From Callipepla californica brunnescens (lineage: Eukaryota; Chordata; Aves; Galliformes; Odontophoridae): DNA of 64,000 nt. Where the stretch lies: positions 21,199,368 through 21,263,367 of the forward strand of contig JALIRH010000004.1 of NCBI GenBank assembly GCA_023055505.1. The letters run 5' to 3'. The position numbers and the translations under genes are program-made. Each line of letters starts with the position of its first letter. Positions within the stretch are counted from its first letter, which is position 1. Below the pieces are notes generated by a model. The model ran no database searches and was not told the origin of the DNA. It saw only the letters and a list, made by a program, of their open reading frames with translations. Positions 23,291 to 34,226 of this stretch are shown one piece after another.

Positions 23291-26200
23291 AATCACAAGC
23301 GTTTCCTCCCTCCACACCACACCGATGCCAGCACAGAAAGCACCACGTGTACAGAACAGATTGTCTTTGCACGCTCAGTGCTGAGACCTGCAGCTAACAG
23401 AGCCTATTTCTGAGAAAAGCAATTAGAGGGGAAGACCCACAGACACTGCAGCCCCACACCAGGGCAGGCTCAGGTGCTCCACTACTTTGTGCCAAATATA
23501 GCCATGTTTGCAAATCACGAGGCAGTGAAGCTAAGCGTGCATTCTTCAGCAAACTTAACAGTCAGAGCAGTAATCTAAATCATGTGTGAACATCTGTCCA
23601 AGTTAAAAGTCACTGAAATAAAAGGCTTACAATCAGGACAGGTCAAGAGCCCCCTGAACAGCTTTCTGGTACATAGGACAGGTTTATCCATAAGCATGCA
23701 AAACCTCTGGTGCAACACAGCTCTCCATGAAACAAATAACTCCTTAGCTACACTCAGTAAAATAGCCATACACACTACCTACTCCACTTCAATCTGTGAT
23801 GGCTTTACCAGCCGAGGTTTTTGCTTTTTAAATCTGCTTGAGACTTTCAAAAAAACTGTAACGATCATTTGAGCAGCTACATTTATTTCAACAGCTGCTC
23901 ATGATTGAAATTAATTCCCATTGACAATGGGGAGAAGAGCATGGATGGAAACTCAGCAGTATAATGTTTTCCTACAGTCAGTAACATAATTCTACTGGGT
24001 TAGGTCTTGCAATTTTTATTTTTAGAAAATGTCCTCAAATTTTTCATTCGGGTTAGAAAAAGCAAGCTAATATTAAGCTCTGCTGTGCAACTACATTTTC
24101 AGACCTTCAGCTACTTGGAATTATCTTCTACTTGTTTTGCACTTAGAGTGCTTTCCCAGACGTGATAGATTAAACAGAAGCTCATTCTTCAAATAGAAGT
24201 TATCAGAAAACTTACTTGGAAAAAAACCTACTAAGCTGGGCTGAATCCACATCTGTTTATTTAGCTTTGCATTGCTCTTTAATGCCTTGATTTTACTGCT
24301 TAAACTTAGGTCTATTCCATAGAACTGAATAAAGAAAGAGATAGTATCTTCTCAGAGTAGGGGTTTTCACTCTGAGTCACATCACTGGCAGGACCACTAA
24401 CGGATGCTCAAATTCTAACACAGTATTTCACAAAAGAAACTTGCCAAACAGCAAATACTTATGAAAAGAGGTATTAGAGATGTCTGGACAGTTTCCAGAC
24501 ACAATGGTTTTGGCTTCCAGCACGTGTAGCTGTGCCACTGTATTTGAATTACATTTTTAATCTGCAGTGCATTACCTGCTTATTTAATTACCAGTACAAT
24601 CAAAAAATAGTTTAATCCACCTACTTACTTATAATAACCTATATTGGAGTATATAAATAACTAGTCTAAATCATTCCCATAGCATTACTGATTTGCTTTG
24701 AGATATTCCAGAACATTATATGTCTCTTTCAACAGCAGTAGAGAGGAGAAAGTGAATTTAAGGAGTGATAGGACAAACAGCATAACTCAGATGCTCAAGA
24801 TAAATTTTGATGTATCCCTGGAGGAAAGAGAGCAAGGGAGAAATCAATTTAAGTCAAAAAACTTACAGTCAAACTAAATATAATAATCACTTTTGACTAG
24901 GCAGATGTCTCAGGGAAGCAGCAGGTATGATTTATGTAAGTGATGCTTCTGATAGCATCCAACATGATCTGTAGATCGCATACCTGAAATAATTGTTGTA
25001 TGTAAGAATAACTGCTAGATAATTTTCTTTCAGAGAACTGAAACCATGGCTTAATCCAAAAAAATAAATAAGCAGAGAAAGCATTAAAGCATTTCAGGTT
25101 GACTCAGCTGAAGTTTGTCCTGCACCATCTTTTACTTAATATTTCCCTTAATAATGTGGGTTCCCAAACAGAAGAATATTTAAAGAAACTGTAAGTGCCA
25201 CCAAACCAGGGGACCAAGGAGTTTTCAGTAGATACTTGCAATTAAAGGTGAGCCTGCTAAATCATGGACTCTAAAGCCAACCACATATGGTATATTCAGA
25301 TGAAATGAAAATAAAATACTATAGGTCTGAAAGAGATAAATAAAATAATAAAAAAAAAATGGAATAGCAAACTAAAAAGTAATAAAGCACAGAATAAATT
25401 AGCTGTACTGGACCACAAGTTGAGTAAGAATCAGAAACACAATGCTCCACTCAGGTAGATATCATTCTGAGAGGTACAAAGACTATGACGCACAAGAAGT
25501 GAAAGGAAACACTAAGTTTACACAATGAGATAGTCCTAGCTATGAAATACCATGTCAATAATTCTTTTACATTCTCAGAAACATATCTTAAGATCTGTTT
25601 CTAAGGTTACTAAAACCAAACTGACGGCAGCTGAAAACAGAAACTCATCTTCTTAATATACAGTTATGCATATCTGGTTTTCCAAGATGTGTTTAAAGTA
25701 AATAAAGGCCATTAAAAAAGCAACAACTAAGTTACAAACTCATTTCTGTGAAATGTTTTAAGTGAGAATACATGTAAACTGGTTTCTCTTGCTTTTTGCC
25801 TCCTCTCCTCAAATAGGAAAAGTCCTTCCAACCGCAGTTCTGTTTGTCACCTTGTAAACATAACTTGAAATACTTTAACTAGAATTAAACAGTGCAGCTA
25901 TCAAAAAATTACAATACACAAACACAGATAACTGCACTCCTTTTTCTAGATTTGGCAATTTTCCATGCAGTCACAATTTGAAACTTGGTCTCATTGTGAG
26001 GGTTAGGGTTTTCTTTTCCCTCTTCAAAAGTATCAGAATACATCATATGCTGTATACACACCTTCACTACGAAGATCTGCATTTTTACCTACAGATGTCC
26101 ATGTATGTACACGTATTTTAGCTCCATACATACTCATATATTTTAGTTCCTATTTTATTTTTCAAGTTTTCTTTGAAACAGCAATAATATTCCAACTTAC

Positions 26201-26469
26201 ACTTTGCCAAATCTGGCATGAATTTACAGAGATCGTCAGAGCATCTATCAGAACGGAAGAGTTAACAGCACATACCAAAGTATGACACTACCTTTCAGCC
26301 CTTCATGGAATTCAGACTTTAAGCAACTCTTGTTTAGGTTTTACTTCTAGTTCTTTCATCAACATTCCTTACTGGTAGAAATTTAATGATAGTACATTTC
26401 TCACATATACAAATTAGCTTCTGTGACCTGGTAGATGAACACAGTGGCAAACAAGCACTTGTAACAGTT

Positions 26470-26490
26470 AAAAAAACAACAACAACAAAC
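26470..26490. repeat. (AAC)n short repeat
   Basis: A-run followed by four AAC-type units. Confidence 0.75.
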
Positions 26491-26833
26491 ACCTAGAAAC
26501 AGACACTACTCTTGTTTTTCTTTAAAAGCATGCATACTTGGTAGTTCGAAGAACAGAATGACATAATAACACTCAAAGCCATTTGAAAACCCAAGACTCC
26601 TTGTATATCATGTGAAAATATTTGCTGAAGGACAGAAAAAGACTCTGATTACATCTCCAGAACTAAGCTAAACTATCTGTGAAACTAGAACACGACTTCT
26701 TGGTCCAACAGACCTGCACCTGAAGGAATGAAAGAAGTAACCCAGTTCCAGGAAAAGTACCTGCAATACTGCCAGACAAGTAAAGAAAATAACCACTGAT
26801 ATTTGGACAAAATATGTATCTATTTATCTATGT

Positions 26834-26847
26834 GTATATATATATAT
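26834..26847. repeat. (TA)n microsatellite
   Basis: Seven TA units within a TGTGTATATA context. Confidence 0.8.
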
Positions 26848-27059
26848 CACACTCTTTTCTCTGACACTGTGGACAGAATGAAATGGTTTTAGTTACACAC
26901 TAACATCCACTTGCAGAAACAAAATAAAAAACATGCCAATTATTTATTAGGTATTAGAATAAAGGCTATGGTGGTTTTTTGTTTGTTTTTAAACTATTTC
27001 TCTTAACATTACTCTTTTTCTTTATAACTGCATTAACAGGGAAAAAAAAAAAAAAGAAC

Positions 27060-27775
27060 CTGCTGACTGGCAGAGCTCAGAGGGCTGTGATCAGCAGCAC
27101 AGAGTATAGTTGGAAGTCTGTAATTAGCAGTGCTCCCCAGGGGGTCAGCACTGGGTCCAGTCTCACTCAACTTCTCCATCAAAAACCTGGATGAAGGGAT
27201 AGACTGCATGCACAGCAAGTTTGGTGATGATAGAAACCTGGCACAATTGGCTGACACACCAGCAGTCTGTGCTGCCATTCAGTAAGACCTGGACAGACTG
27301 GAAAATTGGGCAGAGTGTAACCTAATGAGGTTCAACAACTGCAGTATAGATTCCTGCACCTGGAGTGGATTAACCATAGGTATCACTGCAGGTTAGAGGC
27401 TAACCAGCTGACGGAGCTCTGCAGAGAAGGATCAAGGGTCTTGGTGGACAACAGGTTGGCCATGAGCCAGCAGTGTACATTCATAGCCAAGAATGCCAAT
27501 GGCATCCTGGAGTGCATTAAGAATAGTGTGGTCAGCAGGTCAAGGAAGGTTATCTTCCTTTCTGCTCTGCTGAGGGCACATCTAGAACACTGTCTAGTTC
27601 TGGGCTTCTCATTTCAAAAAAAGACAGATCTCCTAGTAAAAGTCCAGCAGAAGGCATCAAAGGTGATTAAGAGACTGAAGCAAGTCTCATATGAGGAAAG
27701 GCTGAGAAACCTGGTACTCTTCAGTATGGAGAAGGCTGAGAGACAATCTCATCACTTACAAGAATACAGTTGAAC
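27060..27775 (+). mobile_element. CR1 LINE fragment (ORF2 C-terminal part), truncated at both ends
   Basis: The sequence follows the avian CR1 consensus almost continuously, from the segment around GCAGCACAGAGTATAGTTGG, through CAGCACTGGGTCCAGTC and GACCTGGACAGACTGGA, to TATGAGGAAAGGCTGAG and CAATCTCATCACTTACAA. It is 5' truncated, as usual for CR1, and also lacks the 3' untranslated region and the terminal octamer repeat, so the 3' end was lost after insertion or the match fades beyond recognition. A 14-base A-run lies just upstream at 27042-27055. Plus orientation is antisense to the inferred minus-strand transcription. Confidence 0.93.
27137..27773 (+). pseudogene. Decayed CR1 ORF2 (reverse transcriptase C-terminal region)
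   Basis: This is the coding part of the CR1 fragment. Around 27139-27170 the frame reads GSALGPVSLNFSIKNLDEG, matching the conserved block of LINE reverse transcriptases, but an extra G in the preceding G-run breaks the frame. The catalytic F-A-D-D motif appears as FGDD at 27220-27231, so the Ala is replaced. An in-frame TAA lies at 27283-27285. From about 27423 another frame is open for roughly 110 codons and reads VDNRLAMSQQC, CIKNSVVSRSRKVI and SYEERLRNL, matching the region C-terminal to the reverse transcriptase. Frameshift, stop and truncation make it non-functional. A full CR1 ORF2 has about 900 residues, and only part of the C-terminal half remains. Confidence 0.88.
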
Positions 27776-28272
27776 AAGTTACCAATATTGACATGTGCAA
27801 GGCAACACCACTAATCCTGAAGAGATACAAGCTCTATGTACAACACAGAATACAAATAACGTTACCATCGCCCGAGAGAAGATGGAGCTCTCCTTACATA
27901 GGATTTTCCATCAGAAAAAAAAATTCTCAAAGTATATCCCTTCTACGTTTTGGGATCCTGCAAGCCTGCACAAACAGCAGCAAGCTTTTCAGTACTGAAC
28001 CACCAACCTTATTCACCAACAGGTCTTCCCCACCAACAGCTGCAAAGATACATGGTCACTGTATGAAAAATCCATGAAGTCTCAATGCCTTTAAAAGGCA
28101 AGAAGCTGCTTTACATGGAGAGACTGATGATTAAGAGAGACAATTTCTTGCAAAGTCTGCAATATAATTCAAAGCTCATGGCTCCTGGTCTAGCATTCCC
28201 ATTTTTAGACAACTATTTGGTCTACATACTTGGTAAATTTTAAAAAATCTGCCCACTTATCCATAGGGTACT

Positions 28273-28291
28273 AAAATAAAATAAAATAAAA
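28273..28291. repeat. (AAAAT)n short repeat
   Basis: About four pentamer units. Confidence 0.8.
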
Positions 28292-28493
28292 CATTACACT
28301 AGAGAATAAACAGCTGTCTAAATATTTTTTGAAGTCCAGAAAAGAAATCCTACATCACTGTGAGGGATTTCATTCTTGAATAGGTTAGGCAGAGGCACCT
28401 TGATAACATCAATAAAACTCCCTAGTATTTTTGGGATTTGCTTTTGGTTTGAGGGGTAGAGAGGATGGATACCTATGCTTCTTTTCCATACAC

Positions 28494-28512
28494 TTTTTTT
28501 TTTTTTTTTTTT
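28494..28512. repeat. T-run of 19
   Basis: Uninterrupted T residues on the plus strand. No element body recognised beside it. Confidence 0.9.
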
Positions 28513-30576
28513 GTCTGAATAAAGGTGCTCATACATTTAGATCCTATTCTCACAGACAGAAGTTTATTGCTGATTTTTTAAGTGAGAATCTATCAAAATA
28601 AAGAAAAGTACCATCTGGTTTATACAAAACATAACTGCTCTGAAAGGCATTAGGTTTTGTACTGATCCTGCTGTTATTATAAAGAGAAACTATGTTGAGG
28701 TAGTCTGTTCCCACTCCTGACAAATCTATGATTACACTGTATACTCTCACAAGCATAACAAACAAGTGTAACAAACCAGAACACCTTATAAAGACTCTCA
28801 GACTAACAAAATGAAGATATTTAAGTATTTCTAGTTTGAGTTAGTAACATGAAACACTTTCCCACTAGTAAGATATTGATTACATTATCTTACACTCTTG
28901 GTCATCTTTGATCCATGTAAACCCTCAACATATCATGTAACAACAAAAGATGACAAGTAAAATGCTTGCCTTTGTTTAAAAAGCATCAAGTATCAGTAGC
29001 ACTGATCTGCACATGGTAAGATGGTGAAGGAATATCAATTTTGAAATACTCCCTTAATATCTCCATTATCTGACTACCCATAGTCTGTTTATCTTCAGCA
29101 GGTTTAAGAAACAGTATGTACACACAAAGTAAGTGCATTTTTGCTCAGCACAAAAATATTTCAACCAAGTATCTCTGAGCTATCACACTGTAACCAGTTC
29201 TAAAAAGATAACATCTCTACTAAATGTCCTACCTCACCACACTGCCTTCTGAATGGCACCTCAAAACAGATCTCTGTTAACAGTTTTTTTCCAGTTAGCA
29301 CAGCTGCTCTTTTCAATCCTTCCAGTAAGGGTACACTGTGGAAAATAATCCTTCATTATCTTAAATAGAAAATAAAAAGAGTAGACTTGGAACAAAAACA
29401 AATCATCGGATTCAGCCTCACAATGCACAGTATGTCATTTTAACCAAATAAGCTTAAACTTACTTAACAGCACATTATCTCCAATAGCTTCCTTGTTATT
29501 TCAAAAAGAAGGCAGATTGTGTTATTTCTCAGTACTTTTCTTCTCTTCTCAGAGAAGAAAAAGAAAAAGGTGAGGGGTACGTAAAGGACAGTGAGTAAGT
29601 TTTACCAGCTGTTAAGCACAGGAACAAGACTTCCCAAAACACCACCTTCTGAAACACAAAGTATATCATGATACAACAGAATTGCTCTGTGCCCTTTAAG
29701 CTTTAAACATACTTAACAGTTTGGTACTATAAAACTAAGAAGAAACTTACCACCACATACATTTTTCTACCACAAAGCAAAACATTCTGACATAACCGTT
29801 TCCCATTTCTGATAATGTTCATTGCTAAAAACATTTCAAATACAGTTTCATAATTCCTTGTCAGAAGTATTCACTGGACAAAAAACTGCCTTCCGAACGC
29901 TAAATCTGAAATTCCAGGTCTGATGCACTTGCACTAAAAATACACTGATACTATAAGCCACAAAGAAAAGTTGTCTAAAAACAAACAAACACAGATTAAA
30001 CAAGATGAAAATCCCAGCCTAAACAGACTAGCTGAGGACAAAAAAAAAAAAAAGCACAAAAGAAAAGTTCTGCATTCACACAGGCCGTGACTAGTGTGAT
30101 CCTGAGACATGCTGGCAATCCGATTGTCAAGCAAGAGGTACTATTCCAACATTTCACCACCCAATTTAGAACTGGATCATCACTGCATAGGTACAAAAAG
30201 AGAATTCAGTTCTTATAATGTTAAACTGTATTTGCATTAGAGGCAACAGCATACATACCAGTCTGTATAAAGCTTATAGCTGGTTCTAAAGAAATCCCCA
30301 CCTCAAAAACTAGTTCTACCCTAAAAAGGGGAAAAGAAAGGTGCTAGTTCTCCACAGCCTACTGAAAGAAGATAACATTCCTAATTTTGGGGAAAAACGC
30401 TGGTCCTCTGTCATAGCACTGTACAGAATTTCCACACTGAGTACCAAATGCAATGTGGTTCTGCCCAAATAAAAAAAAATAAAGAGGAAGAGAAAGGCAG
30501 CAAAATGTCCTGATTCAGATCCTGAGGCAAAAGTCACTAAAGTAAGCCTACAAACCTTTCCCATATTCCTCCACAC

Positions 30577-30642
30577 ACATCTGCTGCCAGGCTCTGTCAG
30601 AGGCAGCACCATTAGGCCAGAGGGACCTTTGATTTAACCAAA
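30577..30642 (+). mobile_element. Old CR1-type LINE 3' end (fragment)
   Basis: CACATCTGCTGCCAGGCTC, then TGTCAGAGGCAGCACCA, then GGCCAGAGGGACCTTTGAT follow in the same order as the 3' region of old sauropsid CR1 subfamilies (a GCTGGCCACTGTCAGAGGCAGG segment, then CTAGATGGACCTTTGGTCTGACC). The terminal part is degraded. It belongs to the same old family as the fragment at 16.5 kb but retains the middle portion missing there. It is non-coding. Confidence 0.5.
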
Positions 30643-33024
30643 AGCAGATAAGCTAGCTCTAATGTGATTTCTGGATGAAAGACAACTGCTAGGATTTTAA
30701 TGTATGACAAAACGAATCCAACTTGTCCAAATATTTAACCTGCTCTTTTAAGTTGGTCACGAGTATCAACATTCCACTCTACAGCCAAGCCATTTTAATA
30801 AAAGCAAAGCTGAAAAACCCGGATTAGCCTTTACCAATGAAGACATGATTTCTTTGCAGAACAATCCCAGAGGAAGTACTTGGCCCAAATTTTAATTTCA
30901 CAGTGAAGATACTTAATAGCCACTGCGTTTACCTGCTCTTTTCTCTATTCTTTTCCTTTCCCCCCTCCCTCAAATCTTACCGTATCTATTCCAGCTTCCC
31001 TTTTATAGTCAAGGACAGAAGCAAGGAGCAAAGATCTGCAAGGAATGTGTGTCTGTCCCCTCTCACTTCTTCATAGCCTAGCATGTAAACGTTTAAAGAA
31101 TGCTATAAACTTTTGATTCCAAATTAATCCCAGCTGGGAAGACACTCAGTCTCCAGTTATTTCGCAGCTCATCCTCTTTCCAAACAACCTCCTCCCAATA
31201 GCCAATTGTTTTCAAAGAGAAGACGTTATAGCACTATTTTTCCTCCTCTGAAGAAGGAAGGGTGTGGTGCTTCTCAACATCAACTTTTCTGCAAAGATCT
31301 TTAGCATGAATTCTAGAAAAGTAGAAGAGATATTTAAGGAGGAAGTTATTCTGAAGAACACCACCTAGAAAGGGAAAGAAAATAAAAGAAGAAAAAAGAA
31401 GGTTAAACTTGAGTTTAAACAATTATTATTCAGTGCTTCCTCATACTACCAACAATCATATATTTCCCATATGTCCTATACACACACTTATTGCAACTAT
31501 GGGCTGTGGTCTTCACAAACATTACTGATCACACAGAAGCATGAAGAAGCAAGAACAACAGTGGTTCTTACCCCAAGGTCAGACTGTCATACTAAGAAAT
31601 GTTCTGCACAGCTGAAAGCCACCGACTGGTCCAGGGATTCAGCCTCACAAATGACAAGACAGTGATGGGATGGCTGAGAGGGCCACCCTCATAAGATCTG
31701 GGAAGACTGGCTCATATACAAAACACTCACAAATATGAACAGTGAATGCATCACAGTACCCTCCCTCCCCCTTCCAAATCACCTTTTATACTGTCCAGTC
31801 TATTCCACAACACCAAGAGGCTTTGCCACCCTGACTTTGAGAATTCAGAGAATACTGTTCTGTCACATTTCCCAATATACTACATACAAAACCAAAGCTG
31901 AGTTTTCAGCTAACCTGAACTTAGAAAATCATTCACAACTTCTGCAAATAAACTTTCTTTATTCTGAAATAAAAATGTGGTTATTTCTATATGTTGAAAA
32001 AAAAAAAACCCAAATAAATATTAGTGCTAATAAAAAAAATCAGCTCAATAAATAGCACGGCTTCAATATACTAAACAACTTCATCTTAACACTAAGCTTT
32101 CAAATATAGAAATAATGATATAAATTAGTGACTGTAATCTAACAACATATGAGTAAAAACACTAGCATGCTAAAAAAATCAAAACAATTTAAGACTAACA
32201 GGAAATGCTATTTATTAATTGCACTGCTATTTATGCTGAAGCTATATGGCATCATTCACGTTATGTACATGTATGTTATGTTTTATACATAAAAAGACAA
32301 CTCATGCTATAGGATCTGAAAAGCTAATATCATATTGTCTTAGACTGGTCTTTATCTTTCATCACACGGAACAGAGTTAAGTTGTGGTTTTGCATTATGC
32401 ATAAGCAGCGAATGCAATTAGACTGAAAAGCAAGCTGATATTCTCTGATCTCAAGTGGAAAGTGTGAACTCTGATCTTCACAGGTGACAGCTTTGTGCGT
32501 TACTGCAATTTACTAGTTAGCTTCCTTGAATCCACCATATCTACAACAGAAAAGTCAAAACACATAGTTGTGGCTAATCTTATGCAATCTGCTAATGTTT
32601 TAACAAACAAGAGAATCAAAAAAAGGGAGCTAAGCAATTACATTACTTTGTTTGGCATGAAGAAACTACAAGTAGTTCTTCCTTTTGCAATTGAAGAATT
32701 ATGCTAAAAAAATGAAAGAAAAGACTAAAAATGCCTGCAGGAAAAACATAGCGAGTAAGGGAGGGAAGAAACTTAATCCTTCATCTAGCAGGCTCAAAAT
32801 GAGGCTTCTTTTGCTTTTGGGGAGATAGGATCCTTTAAGGATTGCTCACTGCCAAATTCCCAGAAACATTTTCACTGAAACAGGAAACTTCCCAAATAAA
32901 CCTTGTAATTCAACTTGGGATATTTGTTTTCAAGAATGAATTCAGGAAATTTTATGGTCAAGGCAGATGCAGTAGTAACACTTGCCTATGTTCACAAAAC
33001 ACTTCACAAAGGAACCAGGCATTT
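30643..33024. other. Unique AT-rich stretch
   Basis: No gene recognised. There is an A-run of 12 near 31997. Several short open frames lack any motif. Confidence 0.6.
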
Positions 33025-33345
33025 TCCTGTTGAAACGTACCATCCACCACCTCACAGAGCGCACATCCACTGTTTGGTCTCCATAAACATTCAGCAAGTG
33101 TTGACAAACGTCAGTGGCACCATTTCTTCCACATGGACAAATTCAACGACACACCTTTGTTTCACTTCCATGTCAGGCACCATTTTGTCAGACCACACCT
33201 CTGCTGCCATCTGTCACATGGCAACAGAATGTAATGGAATATTAGTGGGAAGGTTTAACTTCTCCTGCCATATCACTAACATCCACCTTTGATGTCATGT
33301 GCCAATGTAATAAAATAGAAGGCATTACTTTCAGAGCAGGCCCCG
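33025..33345 (-). mobile_element. Tc1/mariner element fragment (Galluhop/Mariner1_GG-like), 5' terminal part
   Basis: Read on the minus strand from 33344, the sequence begins GGGCCTGCTCTGAAAGTAAT and continues with the untranslated leader and N-terminal transposase region of the chicken mariner family as I remember it. It includes GTTTATGGAGACCAAACAGT and GGTGGTGGATGGTACGTTTC. A transposase start ATG lies at 33183-33181. The second helix-turn-helix part reads LLNVYGDQTVDVRSVRWW in a different frame from the start, and the start frame meets a stop within about 30 codons, so the gene is dead. The catalytic D,D,D region and the other inverted terminal repeat are absent, giving a length of about 320 bp against roughly 1.2-1.3 kb for full mariners. 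A TA at 33346-33347 fits the canonical mariner target site. Confidence 0.82.
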
Positions 33346-33912
33346 TAACATGCAAGCTAAGTCATGAAGAAACTCAAAATACTGCTCATGCTTCACCAGT
33401 CAGTCTCACAAAATGTCAATCACAGTAAACACCTCTTTTGGTAATCACTGTAAATTTACAACCATACGCAGTACTAAATAAATACTAGTTCTAACATGTA
33501 CTGCATTCCACCTGTTACACCAGGAAAAATCCACACACAGTATACAATGCATGTACCTCATTCAGCTACAGCTCACTGCATCTATGCAAGCTACAGAATT
33601 CACTAATGGAAGAGCTTTTACAAAAACCATTCATTTTCCAGGGCACAGGACTGCAGAGATTAAGCTCCAAGACTCCCTGGTCTCAAACAGGCTATGCTAA
33701 AATCCATGCTATTAAATCCACACAATCTTTTTTTAATTCAGGCTAGAAAGATCAAAGCTAACTTGGGTGTGTCTAACCGTTTTGAAATTGGGAAGTTTGC
33801 AGACACAGCATATGCATCCTCATTCCTAGTCTGCCTAGTCAACAGGTGCCAAAATGAATCACTGCTACCAATACCACATCTTCAGTCATTTAGGTATCAA
33901 TGTGTTTTAATA

Positions 33913-34226
33913 CCCTGAGGAAAGGGTGCAAAGAAAACAGAGCCAGGCTCTTGTCAGTAGTGCTCAGGACAGAGACAGCAGGGACAAGCGGAGCATGAGA
34001 CGTTCCCTCTGAATAGCAGGAACGTATTTGTGCTGTGCAGGAGACAGAGCACTGGCAGATGCTGCACAGGGGCTGTGGAGAATCCAACCTGGAGATGTAC
34101 AGAAGACATATGGCCACGGCCCTGGGCACCCTGCTCTGGGTATTCCCGCTGGAACAAAGGTTGGGACAGTTGGACATGACAACCCTACCCACTCCGCAAT
34201 TCCTGACCAACACAGAACAGTGATCT
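33913..34226 (+). mobile_element. CR1 LINE 3' end fragment (about 315 bp)
   Basis: It begins CCCTGAGGAAAGGGTGCAAAG and runs through GAGCCAGGCTCTTGTCAGTA, CGTTCCCTCTGAATAGCAGG and ACCCTGCTCTGGGTATTCC to CAATTCCTGACC. This is the classic layout of the CR1 C-terminal ORF2 codons plus 3' untranslated region. The expected ATTCTGTGA-type terminal repeats are reduced to a degenerate trace. The copy is truncated at its 5' end, as most CR1 insertions are. The several overlapping open frames of 60 to 120 codons on both strands here are products of the repeat, not genes. Confidence 0.92.

Larger units (their letters stand above)
23291..27041. other. AT-rich stretch, nothing recognised
   Basis: No gene or transposon recognised. 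It contains an AAC repeat at 26.47 kb and a TA microsatellite at 26.83 kb. Open frames are under 100 codons and lack motifs. Confidence 0.6.
27776..30576. other. Unique AT-rich stretch
   Basis: The 300 bp after the CR1 fragment are slightly GC-richer and open in two plus-strand frames but match nothing known to me. The rest contains an AAAAT repeat at 28.27 kb, a T-run at 28.49 kb and an A-run at 30.04 kb. No gene recognised. Confidence 0.55.

Noticed and set aside
26001..26020. GGGTTAGGGTT, a telomere-like word
   Set aside because: Less than two full TTAGGG units; expected by chance and not an interstitial telomeric array.
32915..33292. 125-codon plus-strand open frame
   Set aside because: Its second half (from about 33025) is the antisense of the mariner fragment; the frame has no independent support.
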